DNA of 64,000 bases, from assembly GCF_048571125.1 (NCBI RefSeq), contig NZ_CP182343.1, forward strand, positions 1,612,001 through 1,676,000, written 5' to 3'. Position 1 is the first letter of the stretch. Every line of letters begins with the position of its first letter. Made by a program: the position numbers and the translations under genes. Below are positions 9,860 through 18,581 of this stretch, piece by piece. Under the pieces are notes generated by a model. It had not been told where the DNA came from, searched no databases, and saw only the letters and a list, made by a program, of their open reading frames with translations. The DNA comes from Arcobacter siniprincipis. GTDB taxonomy: Bacteria; Campylobacterota; Campylobacteria; Campylobacterales; Arcobacteraceae.

Positions 9860-11896
9860 CTAAAAATTAAATTGAGCCATAACTCTATATGTTCGACCTT
9901 GTCCTGGGATTCTTCCTATTGGACTTATATCTGCTCCTCTAAAGTAATAATCTTTATCAAACAAGTTATTTATTCCAAAACTAAACTTAGCATTTAGATT
10001 ATCATTTATCTTAACTTTTGTAGAGATTTTTGTATTCCATAGCATGTAAGCAGGGTTTTCACCTGTACCACCTGTACTATTTTCTTTTTTAGTATTTGCA
10101 GTATCTGAAAAAGTTTTGCTTAGATATATTCCTGTAAGGTTTAAATCATAATCGCTTATATTATAATCAGTGGCAATACTAAATTGATGTTTAGCTACCC
10201 ATGGTAGTTTCTTACCTTCATTTTCCCCTGATTTTTGTTCTGTGTCTAAATAAGTATATCCAAGAGTTAATTTTGTATGATCAGTTGCTTTTATACTTAA
10301 TAGAGTTTCAATACCTTGATGTAAAGTTTTTTTGTAGTTTTTAAACTCATCCTCTGCTCTTACATATTCTATTTGGTTATCATAATCTATTCTATATAAA
10401 GTTGTTGTAACACTAAAGATATCATTTGGTGTGTATCTAGCTCCAATTTCATAATTCCAAGCTAATTCAGGTTTTAGTTCACCTTCTTTTGTCACTTGTG
10501 CAACTTGAGGTGTTCTAAGTGATTTTTGGGCATTTGTAAATAAAAACAACTCATCTGTTGCTTGATATCCAACACTAAGACCAGGTAGATATTCACTCAT
10601 TCTTTTATTTTTATTATTGTCATTAATATTATCATTAAATTTCATTTTAACTTTTTCAAATCTTAGTCCTGGTGTGATTGTAAAATCACCATTCATTAAA
10701 CTAATAGTATCACTAATATATCCTGCATAAGCACTAGTTTTTATTTTCCAATCTCTTACAGTATTTTTTATATTATCATTAAATTTTGTTTGATATAAAA
10801 AGTAATCAACATCTTCATTTACATATCTTGCACCAACTGTTATTTTTTGATTTTGAGTTGCATATGTAAATCTTGGCTCTATTCCATACACATCTATTTT
10901 TCTATCCGCAGCTCGAATAGAGTCTTCTGTTAGTGGAGTAAAGCCTTTTCCAGCTGTATTCCATCCCCATGTAAATTTTCTTTTGCTTGATTGGGCAAAG
11001 TTTATAAGACTAAATTCAGTGTTATTTGTAGGATTTAATGTATATGTTAAAGAAGCTCTTTTAGTACTTCCTTCAAAATTGTCATTTTTTCTTTGAGAAA
11101 TAGTTCTATCTTTTTCATAATCTTCTGGAAGTATTGCTCCTGGTAAGTCAGCATTTGCTTTATAGTATTGAAGAGTTGATTTTAAAGAACTGTTATCTGT
11201 AGGATAATATTCAGCATCCAATATTACATTTTTAATATCTGTATCAGAATGATCTCTATACGAATCACCATTGATACCATTATATTGTAATTGCAATCCT
11301 AAGTCATCTTTTACAAATCCACCTGTTCTTAGATAAGTATCAGTTAGAAGATTTCCTTCATCTGATGTTGTTAAGGTCTCTTTTAAAGTTGTTGAGAACT
11401 CATTAGAAATAGGTTTCGTGATAAAGTTTACAACTCCACCAACATTATTTGGTCCATAATGAACAGCTGCTCCTCCTCTTACTATATCAATCTTTTCTAC
11501 TGTATCCATTGTAACTGGAAACAAAGACAAACTAGAATGACTGTATGGGGCCAAAGTTGCAGGTATACCATTCACCAATGCATTTAAGTAGTCACTTCTT
11601 CCAGGTTTTAAACCTCTAACTGATATATTTGGAAGTACACCTGTTCCTGTTTCATCTTGAATTTGAATACCTGGAACTGTTCTTAAAGCTTCTTCTAAAT
11701 TAAGCGCTGGTGTTTTTTCTAAATACTCAGAGTCAAGAACAGTTCTTGAACCTACATATTTTTTAACCGTTTGTGTTGATGCATCTCCTAACCAACTTCC
11801 TTGCACTTGTACATCTTCTAATTGAGTAGTTTCTGTCTGCGCATAAGATATAGTATTTGCTAAAAGTATTAATGCAACCGCATGTGATATTTTCAT
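9860..11896 (-). CDS. TonB-dependent outer membrane receptor, FecA-like
   Basis: A 678-residue outer membrane transporter with an N-terminal signal peptide (about 19 residues, ending near SYAQ). The plug domain (about 27-160) carries ISVRGLKPGRSDY, VNGIPATLAPY and VRGGAAVHYGPNNVGGVVNF. The beta barrel ends in the usual C-terminal phenylalanine (AQFNF). The plug sequence most resembles the ferric dicitrate receptor FecA, but it lacks FecA's N-terminal signalling domain, and no fecI/fecR-type genes are near. It probably imports a ferric siderophore or ferric citrate using TonB/ExbBD energy encoded elsewhere. A candidate Fur site lies upstream. The exact ligand is uncertain. Confidence 0.88.
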   Translation of the reverse strand: MKISHAVALILLANTISYAQTETTQLEDVQVQGSWLGDASTQTVKKYVGSRTVLDSEYLEKTPALNLEEALRTVPGIQIQDETGTGVLPNISVRGLKPGRSDYLNALVNGIPATLAPYSHSSLSLFPVTMDTVEKIDIVRGGAAVHYGPNNVGGVVNFITKPISNEFSTTLKETLTTSDEGNLLTDTYLRTGGFVKDDLGLQLQYNGINGDSYRDHSDTDIKNVILDAEYYPTDNSSLKSTLQYYKANADLPGAILPEDYEKDRTISQRKNDNFEGSTKRASLTYTLNPTNNTEFSLINFAQSSKRKFTWGWNTAGKGFTPLTEDSIRAADRKIDVYGIEPRFTYATQNQKITVGARYVNEDVDYFLYQTKFNDNIKNTVRDWKIKTSAYAGYISDTISLMNGDFTITPGLRFEKVKMKFNDNINDNNKNKRMSEYLPGLSVGYQATDELFLFTNAQKSLRTPQVAQVTKEGELKPELAWNYEIGARYTPNDIFSVTTTLYRIDYDNQIEYVRAEDEFKNYKKTLHQGIETLLSIKATDHTKLTLGYTYLDTEQKSGENEGKKLPWVAKHQFSIATDYNISDYDLNLTGIYLSKTFSDTANTKKENSTGGTGENPAYMLWNTKISTKVKINDNLNAKFSFGINNLFDKDYYFRGADISPIGRIPGQGRTYRVMAQFNF

Positions 11897-11950
11897 CTTT
11901 TCCCTTTTATAAATATAATGATTGGAATATTAACGATTTATTCTTATACT

Positions 11951-11970
11951 AATATTAATAACGATTATCT
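11951..11970 (-). promoter_or_regulatory. Candidate Fur-like site upstream of the TonB receptor
   Basis: On the minus strand the segment reads AGATAATCGTTATTAATATT, with GATAAT and TTATT half-sites resembling the A/T-rich Fur box. It lies about 55-75 bases upstream of the receptor start. The match is partial; the assignment rests on the gene type as much as on the bases. Confidence 0.35.
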
Positions 11971-12078
11971 AAATCATATAAATAAGTTATATATGAATAT
12001 GTATAAAAAAAGATAAAAATTTGTTATTCTAAGAAGAAACAAGTACAATACGGAAAATAAAATATTAAGATAAATATA

Positions 12079-13029
12079 ATGGCACATAAAGAACATAAAA
12101 AAGGTTTACATCCAAGAAACCCTCATAACAAAAGATATGATTTTCCACAACTACTAAAAAGTTTACCAAAACTTGCAGATTATGTATTTAAAAATAAGTA
12201 TGATGAAGTATCAATTGATTTTGCAGATGCAAATGCTGTTATGGCATTAAACAAAGCACTTCTTGCACACTTTTATAATATCAAAAAATGGTCGATACCT
12301 GAGGGCTACTTATGTCCTCCAATTCCTGGGCGAGCTGATTATCTTCACTATATTGCTGATATCTTAGCTGAGTTTCATGGTGGGAAAGTACCAACGGGGG
12401 CAAAGATAAAAGGTCTTGATATTGGTATAGGTGCTAATTGCATCTATCCAATAGTTGGAAATAGTGTTTATGGTTGGTCTTTTGTAGGTAGTGATATTGA
12501 AAAAGAGTCTATTGAATCATCTCAAAAGATTATAGAAGATAATGACTCTTTAAAGGGTAATGTTGAGTGTAGATTGCAAACAAACCATGACAGTATCTTT
12601 ACTGGTATCATAAAAGAAGATGATAGATTTGATTTTACTTTATGTAATCCTCCTTTTCACAAATCCCAAGAAGAAGCCCAAGCTGGAAGTAAAAGAAAGG
12701 TACAAAACCTTACAAAACAACTTATCAATAAAGCTTCACTAAACTTTGGTGGTAAAAGCAATGAACTTTGGTGCAAAGGTGGAGAAGTAGCCTTTGTAAA
12801 AGCTATGATAAAACAGAGTAAAAAGTATGCTAAAAACTGTTTTTGGTTTAGTACAATCGTATCAAAAAAAGACAATCTACAATTTATCTATGACACTATT
12901 GATTATGTAAAACCTACAGAGTATGACACTATAGAGATGCAACACGGGCAAAAGATAAGTAGAATAGTTATCTGGACATTTCTTACAAAAGAAGAGCAAA
13001 AACAATGGGCTTCAAAGTGGCAGGATTAA
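12079..13029 (+). CDS. rlmF: 23S rRNA (adenine-1618-N6)-methyltransferase
   Basis: A 316-residue RlmF (YbiN) protein that methylates A1618 of 23S rRNA. Family marks are the N-terminal HPRNPHNKRYDF motif, FADANAVMALNKALL, WSIPEGYLCPPIPGRADY, the SAM motif LDIGIGANCIYPIVG and the adenine-methyltransferase motif CNPPFH near residue 190. A probable -10 box (TACAAT at 12044-12049) lies upstream. The stop overlaps the end of the convergent MocA-like gene by four bases. Confidence 0.93.
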   Translation: MAHKEHKKGLHPRNPHNKRYDFPQLLKSLPKLADYVFKNKYDEVSIDFADANAVMALNKALLAHFYNIKKWSIPEGYLCPPIPGRADYLHYIADILAEFHGGKVPTGAKIKGLDIGIGANCIYPIVGNSVYGWSFVGSDIEKESIESSQKIIEDNDSLKGNVECRLQTNHDSIFTGIIKEDDRFDFTLCNPPFHKSQEEAQAGSKRKVQNLTKQLINKASLNFGGKSNELWCKGGEVAFVKAMIKQSKKYAKNCFWFSTIVSKKDNLQFIYDTIDYVKPTEYDTIEMQHGQKISRIVIWTFLTKEEQKQWASKWQD

Positions 13030-13607
13030 GAGTTATTAAGTAACTCTTGCCAATCCTCTTTTGTATCCACATCGAAAGAAAAATTATCAGCTAAATCAAC
13101 ACTTTTGGGCTCATATTTTACAAAGAGTTGTTTTGCGCCTTTGTTTCCTTTTAGGTTTTGAAGTTCTTCAAAGTATTTATTGGGAAATATTGTAGGTACT
13201 GCGTAGTGATTTTTATATTTTGAGCAGATGATTTTATCTTCATTTTTATTTGATAGTTTTATTAAGTTTTCATAATGTTCTATTGGTATCAAAGGCTGAT
13301 CGCAAAGCATTATTAGAACTTTTTTTTCTTTTATATTTGATACTCCAAAGGCTATAGTATTTCCCATACCTTCTTCGTAGTTTGGGTTTGTTAGTATATT
13401 TATTTTTTTATTTTCTATATTTGTTTTTATCTCTTCACTTTTATGACCTAAGATGACTGTTACATTTGAAGTTAATTTCATAGCTTTTTCAATTGCAATA
13501 TTTATAAGCGTTTTACCCTTTAATTTTAATAGTTGTTTTGGCTCTCCAAGACGACTTGAAGTTCCAGCAGCTAGTATTAAAACAGCTAGATTAATGGATT
13601 TTTCCAT
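13026..13607 (-). CDS. MocA-like molybdopterin nucleotidyltransferase
   Basis: A 193-residue nucleotidyltransferase of the MobA/MocA fold. The nucleotide-binding signature LAAGTSSRLGEPKQLL sits at about residues 12-28, with LCDQPLI in the middle. MocA enzymes add CMP to molybdopterin to make the MCD cofactor of xanthine-dehydrogenase-type enzymes. The gene overlaps xdhC-like upstream DNA by 17 bases and ends the cluster with the two hydroxylase subunits. It therefore probably matures their cofactor. CTP versus GTP specificity is inferred from context. Confidence 0.8.
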   Translation of the reverse strand: MEKSINLAVLILAAGTSSRLGEPKQLLKLKGKTLINIAIEKAMKLTSNVTVILGHKSEEIKTNIENKKINILTNPNYEEGMGNTIAFGVSNIKEKKVLIMLCDQPLIPIEHYENLIKLSNKNEDKIICSKYKNHYAVPTIFPNKYFEELQNLKGNKGAKQLFVKYEPKSVDLADNFSFDVDTKEDWQELLNNS

Positions 13608-14484
13608 TTTTTCTAGCTTCTATTTGTGCACATATTGATAGGGCTATTGATTGGTGTGTATGTCCACCTATTTCAAAACCAACAGGGGCAAAGAATCTTT
13701 TGTCATCTTCAAGTTTGAATTTTTCTTTTTTATCTCTCATGCTTATTTTATTTCCCATAACACCTATGTATTCAACTTTTGAATTAAGTAGTGCTTTTAG
13801 ATAAGTATCATCTGTTTTTGGACTATGACTTAATATAACTGAAGCATTATATTCACTTAAATCCATAGTTAAGATATCTTCAAAGTTTTCTAATTCTATG
13901 ATTTCATCTACTTCACTTACATAATCTCTATTGATATTTATGTCCATAAGTGTAGTTTTCCATCCCATGAGATTTGCCATACTTATAAAAGATGTAATAT
14001 GAGCACCTGAACCAAATATTAAAATAGAGTAGGGCATTTTGATTTCTTGGTAAAATTTATCATCTTCAAATTTTGTTACTGTAGTTCTATCTGTAAATAC
14101 AAAATCATCATTTTTTATATTTCTAATTAGTGTTTTATCAATACTTTTTAAAGCAAGATCTAGTACTCCATAATCATCTTTTTTGGGAAATACTTGAAGA
14201 AAATACTTGCTAGTTCCATGTCCTGAGGATTCATCTTTTGGGATATTTTCAAAGTATTTTGATTTTTGATTTTTAAAGGCAGCTTTTGCATACTCTAATA
14301 TTTGTTTATGTAAATGTTTACTTCCTAAAACACCTACAAACTCAAAGTTAGAGTTTATAAGCATAAGGTTTCCAGCCTTTGCATATGTAGAACCTAGTGT
14401 TTGGATAACACTAACTCCTACTAAGTCAAGACCTTCTTTTTTACTTTTTTGAATAAATTTTAAATACTGTTTATTTTCAAACAT
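13591..14484 (-). CDS. XdhC family molybdenum cofactor insertion protein
   Basis: A 297-residue XdhC/CoxI protein. The N-terminal part has GVSVIQTLGSTYAKAGNLML, as in the XdhC family. The C-terminal Rossmann part has ILIFGSGAHITSF, SHSPKTDDTYLKALL and IGVMGNK. XdhC proteins bind the sulfurated molybdenum cofactor and hand it to xanthine-dehydrogenase-family enzymes. The gene sits six bases after the large hydroxylase subunit and is surely co-transcribed with it. Confidence 0.88.
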   Translation of the reverse strand: MFENKQYLKFIQKSKKEGLDLVGVSVIQTLGSTYAKAGNLMLINSNFEFVGVLGSKHLHKQILEYAKAAFKNQKSKYFENIPKDESSGHGTSKYFLQVFPKKDDYGVLDLALKSIDKTLIRNIKNDDFVFTDRTTVTKFEDDKFYQEIKMPYSILIFGSGAHITSFISMANLMGWKTTLMDININRDYVSEVDEIIELENFEDILTMDLSEYNASVILSHSPKTDDTYLKALLNSKVEYIGVMGNKISMRDKKEKFKLEDDKRFFAPVGFEIGGHTHQSIALSICAQIEARKNGKIH

Positions 14485-14490
14485 AATTTA

Positions 14491-16626
14491 TTAGCCTATT
14501 TTTATTGGCATAGAGTGGTATCTTTTTCCTGTAGCATCAAAAAGTGCATTTGGTACTGCTGCTAAGATTGGAGGAACACCTGGTTCTCCTATTCCACCTA
14601 TTTTCTCACCTGAGTTTATAATATTTACTTCTATTTCAGGAGAATCTGAGATTCTACTTACTGTATAATCGTAGAAGTTATTTTGTAAGGCTTCACCATT
14701 ATTTATTGTTATTTCACTATATTTAAGTGCTGCAATACCAAAGTTAATAGAACCTGCTATTTGGTTTTTTACATTTTGGGGATTGAATGCAAATCCACAA
14801 TCAACACTTGCCCATACTTTTTCTACTTTGAAATCATCTTTTGTAACTCTCACCTTTGCAATTTGAGCACAAATAGTTCCAAAAGATTCGTGAATAGCTA
14901 CACCGTAACCTACATTTTTCTCTTTTTTTCTATTTTTCCAATTTGCTTTTTCAGCCACATCTTTTAATATATTTATAAATCTATGGTCTTTTAACATATT
15001 TATTCTATATTCAATAGGATCAACACCCGCTGCAAATGCTGCTTCATCAACTATACCTTCAACTGTTGGTGAGCTTTGTGTATGTCCAACTGATCTCCAC
15101 CATAATACTGGTACTGGAGAATTCATTGTAAAGGCTTGCATATCATGACTATCTATATCATAAGGATGATCTACTAATCCTTCTTTTTGTGCTCCATCTA
15201 CTCCATTTTTAAATCCAAAGGCTTCAAAAGGAGAACCTTTGAAAATAGATTGTGAAGCTACTTTTGCATCAAAGGCTGTTATATCTCCATGTTTATCTAA
15301 GGCTACTTTTACTTTGTTTTTATATTTTGGTCTATAGTTACCCATTTTGATATCATCTTCTCTTGTCCATAAAGTCATAACTGGGAATTTTTCATCTTTT
15401 GAAACAAAAGCTCCATCTAAAATGAAGTCTCCATTAATAGCTCCTCTTCTTCCAAAACCTCCACCTAAATATGGAGTATGGTATATAACATTTTCACCTT
15501 TTACACCTAATACATTTGTAATAGCCCCCAAAGCCATAGTTTGTGATTGAGATGATGACCAAACTGTTGCTTTATCTTTTTCATGATGAACTACTATTCC
15601 TAATGGTTCCATTGGTGCATGTGCCAAAAATGGAAAGTCATACTCAGCTTCGATTGTTTTATCAGCACTTGCAAAAGCTTTTTTAGAATCTCCATCTTTT
15701 CTCATAGGTGACCCATCTTTTTCCATTGCTTTTGAGTATTGATCATTTAGTTCTTTATCACTTGTGTTTTTGAACTCATCTTTGTCCCAAACAACATTTA
15801 TATCTAATAATGCCTCTTTTGCTATCCACCAATGTTCAGCAATAACTGCGATTCCTGAAGGGATTTGTTTTACTTTTATTACACCTTCTTTTTTTAAGGC
15901 TTTACTTGCATCAAAACTTTTTACTTTTGCTCCAAAAACAGTAGGGTGATAAACTGCTGCATATTTCATATTTGGAATTCTAACATCTATTCCAAATTCT
16001 GCTTTTCCAGTAACTTTTGCCCACATCTCTTTTGGATGTCTAGAGTGTGGTTTTCCTACAAATTTACAATCTTTTAGTTCTTTTACTTTAGGATTAGTAG
16101 GAACTTTCATAGTTGATAAATCACTTACTAAGTCACCAAAGTTCATGCTTTCTTTTGTTTTCTTATTAAAAACTTTTGAGTCTTTTGTATAAACATCATA
16201 AGCTCTTACTTTCCACTTTTTAGCAGCTGCCGTTATTAGCATTTCATTAACTGCTGCTCCTATTTTTCTCATCTCCAATTGTTTACTATATACAGATGAT
16301 GAACCACCTGTAATCATCAATGGTCCAAAAATACTATTATATACTGGTGCTATTTTTGCAGGTACAATATTGATATCTTTCCAATCTACATTTAACTCTT
16401 CTGCTATACACATAGCCAATGTTGTATATGTACCTTGTCCCATCTCAACTTGTCCAACAATAAAATTGATATTATTATCTGGTGTTATTTCAACAAAAGC
16501 ATTTGGTTGTAATGCTTTTTCATTTTTTTTAGTTTCACTAGCTCTTGATTTAGTTGGAATATAAAATCCAATAACATATGCTGCACTTACAGCTGTAGTT
16601 GTTTTTAAAAAATCTCTTCTTTTCAT
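14491..16626 (-). CDS. Molybdenum hydroxylase large subunit (isoquinoline 1-oxidoreductase beta type)
   Basis: A 711-residue molybdopterin-binding subunit. It starts with a twin-arginine signal (KRRDFLKTTTAVSAAYVIG), so it is probably exported folded to the periplasm. Cofactor-contact motifs are VGQVEMGQGTYTTLA near residue 58, LGGGFGRRG in the middle and, at the C-terminus, GIGEPGVPP, which holds the expected catalytic glutamate. It matches the IorB/aldehyde-oxidase branch that oxidises N-heterocycles or aldehydes. The substrate cannot be read from the sequence. It pairs with the 2Fe-2S subunit two bases upstream. Confidence 0.88.
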   Translation of the reverse strand: MKRRDFLKTTTAVSAAYVIGFYIPTKSRASETKKNEKALQPNAFVEITPDNNINFIVGQVEMGQGTYTTLAMCIAEELNVDWKDINIVPAKIAPVYNSIFGPLMITGGSSSVYSKQLEMRKIGAAVNEMLITAAAKKWKVRAYDVYTKDSKVFNKKTKESMNFGDLVSDLSTMKVPTNPKVKELKDCKFVGKPHSRHPKEMWAKVTGKAEFGIDVRIPNMKYAAVYHPTVFGAKVKSFDASKALKKEGVIKVKQIPSGIAVIAEHWWIAKEALLDINVVWDKDEFKNTSDKELNDQYSKAMEKDGSPMRKDGDSKKAFASADKTIEAEYDFPFLAHAPMEPLGIVVHHEKDKATVWSSSQSQTMALGAITNVLGVKGENVIYHTPYLGGGFGRRGAINGDFILDGAFVSKDEKFPVMTLWTREDDIKMGNYRPKYKNKVKVALDKHGDITAFDAKVASQSIFKGSPFEAFGFKNGVDGAQKEGLVDHPYDIDSHDMQAFTMNSPVPVLWWRSVGHTQSSPTVEGIVDEAAFAAGVDPIEYRINMLKDHRFINILKDVAEKANWKNRKKEKNVGYGVAIHESFGTICAQIAKVRVTKDDFKVEKVWASVDCGFAFNPQNVKNQIAGSINFGIAALKYSEITINNGEALQNNFYDYTVSRISDSPEIEVNIINSGEKIGGIGEPGVPPILAAVPNALFDATGKRYHSMPIKIG

Positions 16627-16627
16627 C

Positions 16628-17083
16628 TTACACCTCCGCTGTTGCAGCTTTTATAGCTGTTTTTATTTTGTTGTATGTTCCACATCTACAGATATTACCA
16701 TCCATGGCTTTTAGTATATCATCTTCACTTGGTTTTGGATTTGTTTTTACAAGACTTGCTGCATTCATGATTTGTCCTGATTGACAATATCCACATTGTA
16801 CAACATCTTCTTGTACCCAAAATTTTTGTAGTTTTTGTACAGTTTTATCTGTTTGTGTTTCTATAGTAGTTATTTTTTTATTTCCTATTGTATTAATAGG
16901 AGTTTGACAGGCTCGTATTGCTTTGTCATCCAAAAGCACGGTACAGGCTCCACATTGTCCCACTCCACATCCAAACTTTGTACCTGTAAGATTTAAGTGA
17001 TCTCTTAGCACCCAAAGTAATGGTGTTTCAGGATTTATATCTAAATTATAATTTTTTTCATCTACTGTTATTTTGAAAGACAT
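16628..17083 (-). CDS. Molybdenum hydroxylase [2Fe-2S] small subunit (IorA type)
   Basis: A 151-residue iron-sulfur subunit. Cysteines for the plant-type cluster appear as CGVGQCGACTVLL plus a later cysteine (AIRAC). The second cluster appears as CGYCQSGQ and NICRCGTY. It has no signal peptide, so it is presumably carried across the membrane by the Tat signal of the large subunit. It is first in a four-gene leftward operon. No cytochrome c partner is present nearby, so the electron acceptor is unknown. Confidence 0.92.
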   Translation of the reverse strand: MSFKITVDEKNYNLDINPETPLLWVLRDHLNLTGTKFGCGVGQCGACTVLLDDKAIRACQTPINTIGNKKITTIETQTDKTVQKLQKFWVQEDVVQCGYCQSGQIMNAASLVKTNPKPSEDDILKAMDGNICRCGTYNKIKTAIKAATAEV

Positions 17084-17141
17084 CTTTTTTCCTTTTTTTA
17101 AACTATAAGAGAAATTTTAATATAAAAATCTTAATTCTAAA

Positions 17142-17157
17142 TAAACTATACAGTTTA
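17142..17157. promoter_or_regulatory. Candidate TetR operator between divergent genes
   Basis: TAAACT-ATAC-AGTTTA forms a perfect six-base inverted repeat with a four-base centre. It lies about midway in the 118-base gap between the hydroxylase operon and the divergent TetR gene, a typical place for autoregulation and operon control. Confidence 0.55.
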
Positions 17158-17201
17158 GTTTATTTTATATTTATTTATATAATTTTAGATACAATTTATC
17201 C

Positions 17202-17810
17202 ATGAAAAAAAATAGACCATTAAATGAAGAAAAAAGAAAAGCAATATTAAAAGCTGCTATAAATGAATTTTATGAAAAAGGATTTGAAGGCTCTAGTATG
17301 GATACAATCTCTAAAGAAGCAAATGTATCTAAAGCTACTGTTTATAATCACTTTAAAAATAAAGAAGAGTTGTTTATAGCTATTACTGAGATTTTAAAAG
17401 ATAGACTTTATGAAAGTTTCAAATACACTTATAATAAAGATAAGCCAATAGAAGAACAACTATATGAAATGGGTAAACAAGAGTTAGATTTCTTAAGTGA
17501 TGAAGAAAATATTACTTTGATAAAGATTGCAACAATTGTAATGATTCAAAAAAATCAAATTGGTCTAAAAGTTTTAGAGACAGTAAAGGATGATTGTATG
17601 ATAACAGTTGCTCAATGGTTTGAAGATGCTAAAAAAGATGGAAAATTAGATTTTGAAAGTAGTTCTTTTGTTTCAAGACAATTTATTGGTATGATAAAAT
17701 CTTTTGTTTTATATCAACAATTTTATGGTGCCCCAACTCTACCAAAAGAAGAGCATGAAAACCTTTTAAAACAAGCAGTTAAGATGATAAAAGTGTTGTA
17801 CAAAAAATAA
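17202..17810 (+). CDS. TetR/AcrR family transcriptional regulator
   Basis: A 202-residue TetR-type repressor. The N-terminal helix-turn-helix spans about residues 12-58 (AINEFYEKGFEGSSMDTIS, SKATVYNHFKNKEELF). The C-terminal part is a helical ligand domain, probably TetR_C-type. It is divergent from the molybdenum hydroxylase operon with a palindrome between them. It therefore probably represses that operon until an aromatic or heterocyclic ligand appears; the ligand is inference. Confidence 0.9.
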   Translation: MKKNRPLNEEKRKAILKAAINEFYEKGFEGSSMDTISKEANVSKATVYNHFKNKEELFIAITEILKDRLYESFKYTYNKDKPIEEQLYEMGKQELDFLSDEENITLIKIATIVMIQKNQIGLKVLETVKDDCMITVAQWFEDAKKDGKLDFESSSFVSRQFIGMIKSFVLYQQFYGAPTLPKEEHENLLKQAVKMIKVLYKK

Positions 17811-17845
17811 ATATTTTATTTTGATTCAAACTCTAAAAACTGTAG

Positions 17846-17851
17846 TATAAT
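17846..17851 (+). promoter_or_regulatory. Probable -10 box TATAAT
   Basis: TATAAT lies 23 bases before the start of the membrane protein gene at 17874, in a T-rich context. A -35 box is not clear, as is common in Campylobacterota promoters. Confidence 0.5.
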
Positions 17852-17873
17852 TCGTTTTTTCAAAGGCGAACAC

Positions 17874-18527
17874 ATGGCATTCAGAAACTATGCCCCTATA
17901 TTTAAAGAGATAAGAAGTAGTAGCTTCTTAAAAATACAATCTCTAACACTGTTTTTAACCACTTACATTGATTGGACATTGATTCCATTTGTCACAAAAC
18001 TAGAAGGAACTTATCTGCCTGTATTTATGATAAGTTTTTATATGCTTGTTGGTGCATTGGATGGATTTATTCAACCTTTATTTAAAAATATAAAGATTTA
18101 TAAGATTTATATGTTTGCTATAATTTTAGATGTTATTCAAATATTTTCTTATCTAGTATTTTCTTCTTCGATTTTGACCTTTACATATGTTATTTTGACT
18201 ATATTTACTATTCAAGGTATTACTTTTGAAGTATCAAGAATACATACCGTAGATTTTATGCAAGAAGAGAAGGTACATTTAAAAGATTATTTGATGATAA
18301 GATCTTTTATGATTTCAGGTGCTATTGTTGCAGGAAGTGCTAGTGCAATGTTATTTGATTACTTTTCAAGTGATTTAAAAATATTATTGGTGTATTTGAG
18401 TATTTTAGGAGTATTAGGAATTTTATTACAAATAAAACTATACAATAAATTTAAAAAAAGAATTTATGGCTCTGTGATTAAAATAAAAAAAGATAAAAAA
18501 GAGTTATTTGAGAAGTTTAGACTATAA
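17874..18527 (+). CDS. Six-helix membrane protein, half-length MFS-like
   Basis: I do not recognise a named family. The 217 residues form about six hydrophobic segments and a basic C-terminal tail. The layout resembles one half of a major facilitator protein, but no MFS signature loop is clear. It has its own probable promoter. The MscS channel gene follows 54 bases later. A transport or membrane-scaffold role is possible; function unknown. Confidence 0.65.
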   Translation: MAFRNYAPIFKEIRSSSFLKIQSLTLFLTTYIDWTLIPFVTKLEGTYLPVFMISFYMLVGALDGFIQPLFKNIKIYKIYMFAIILDVIQIFSYLVFSSSILTFTYVILTIFTIQGITFEVSRIHTVDFMQEEKVHLKDYLMIRSFMISGAIVAGSASAMLFDYFSSDLKILLVYLSILGVLGILLQIKLYNKFKKRIYGSVIKIKKDKKELFEKFRL

Positions 18528-18581
18528 AGTAAAAAGAGGATTATGTTAATATACATTTATAAAAAATAATATGGGGATGTT

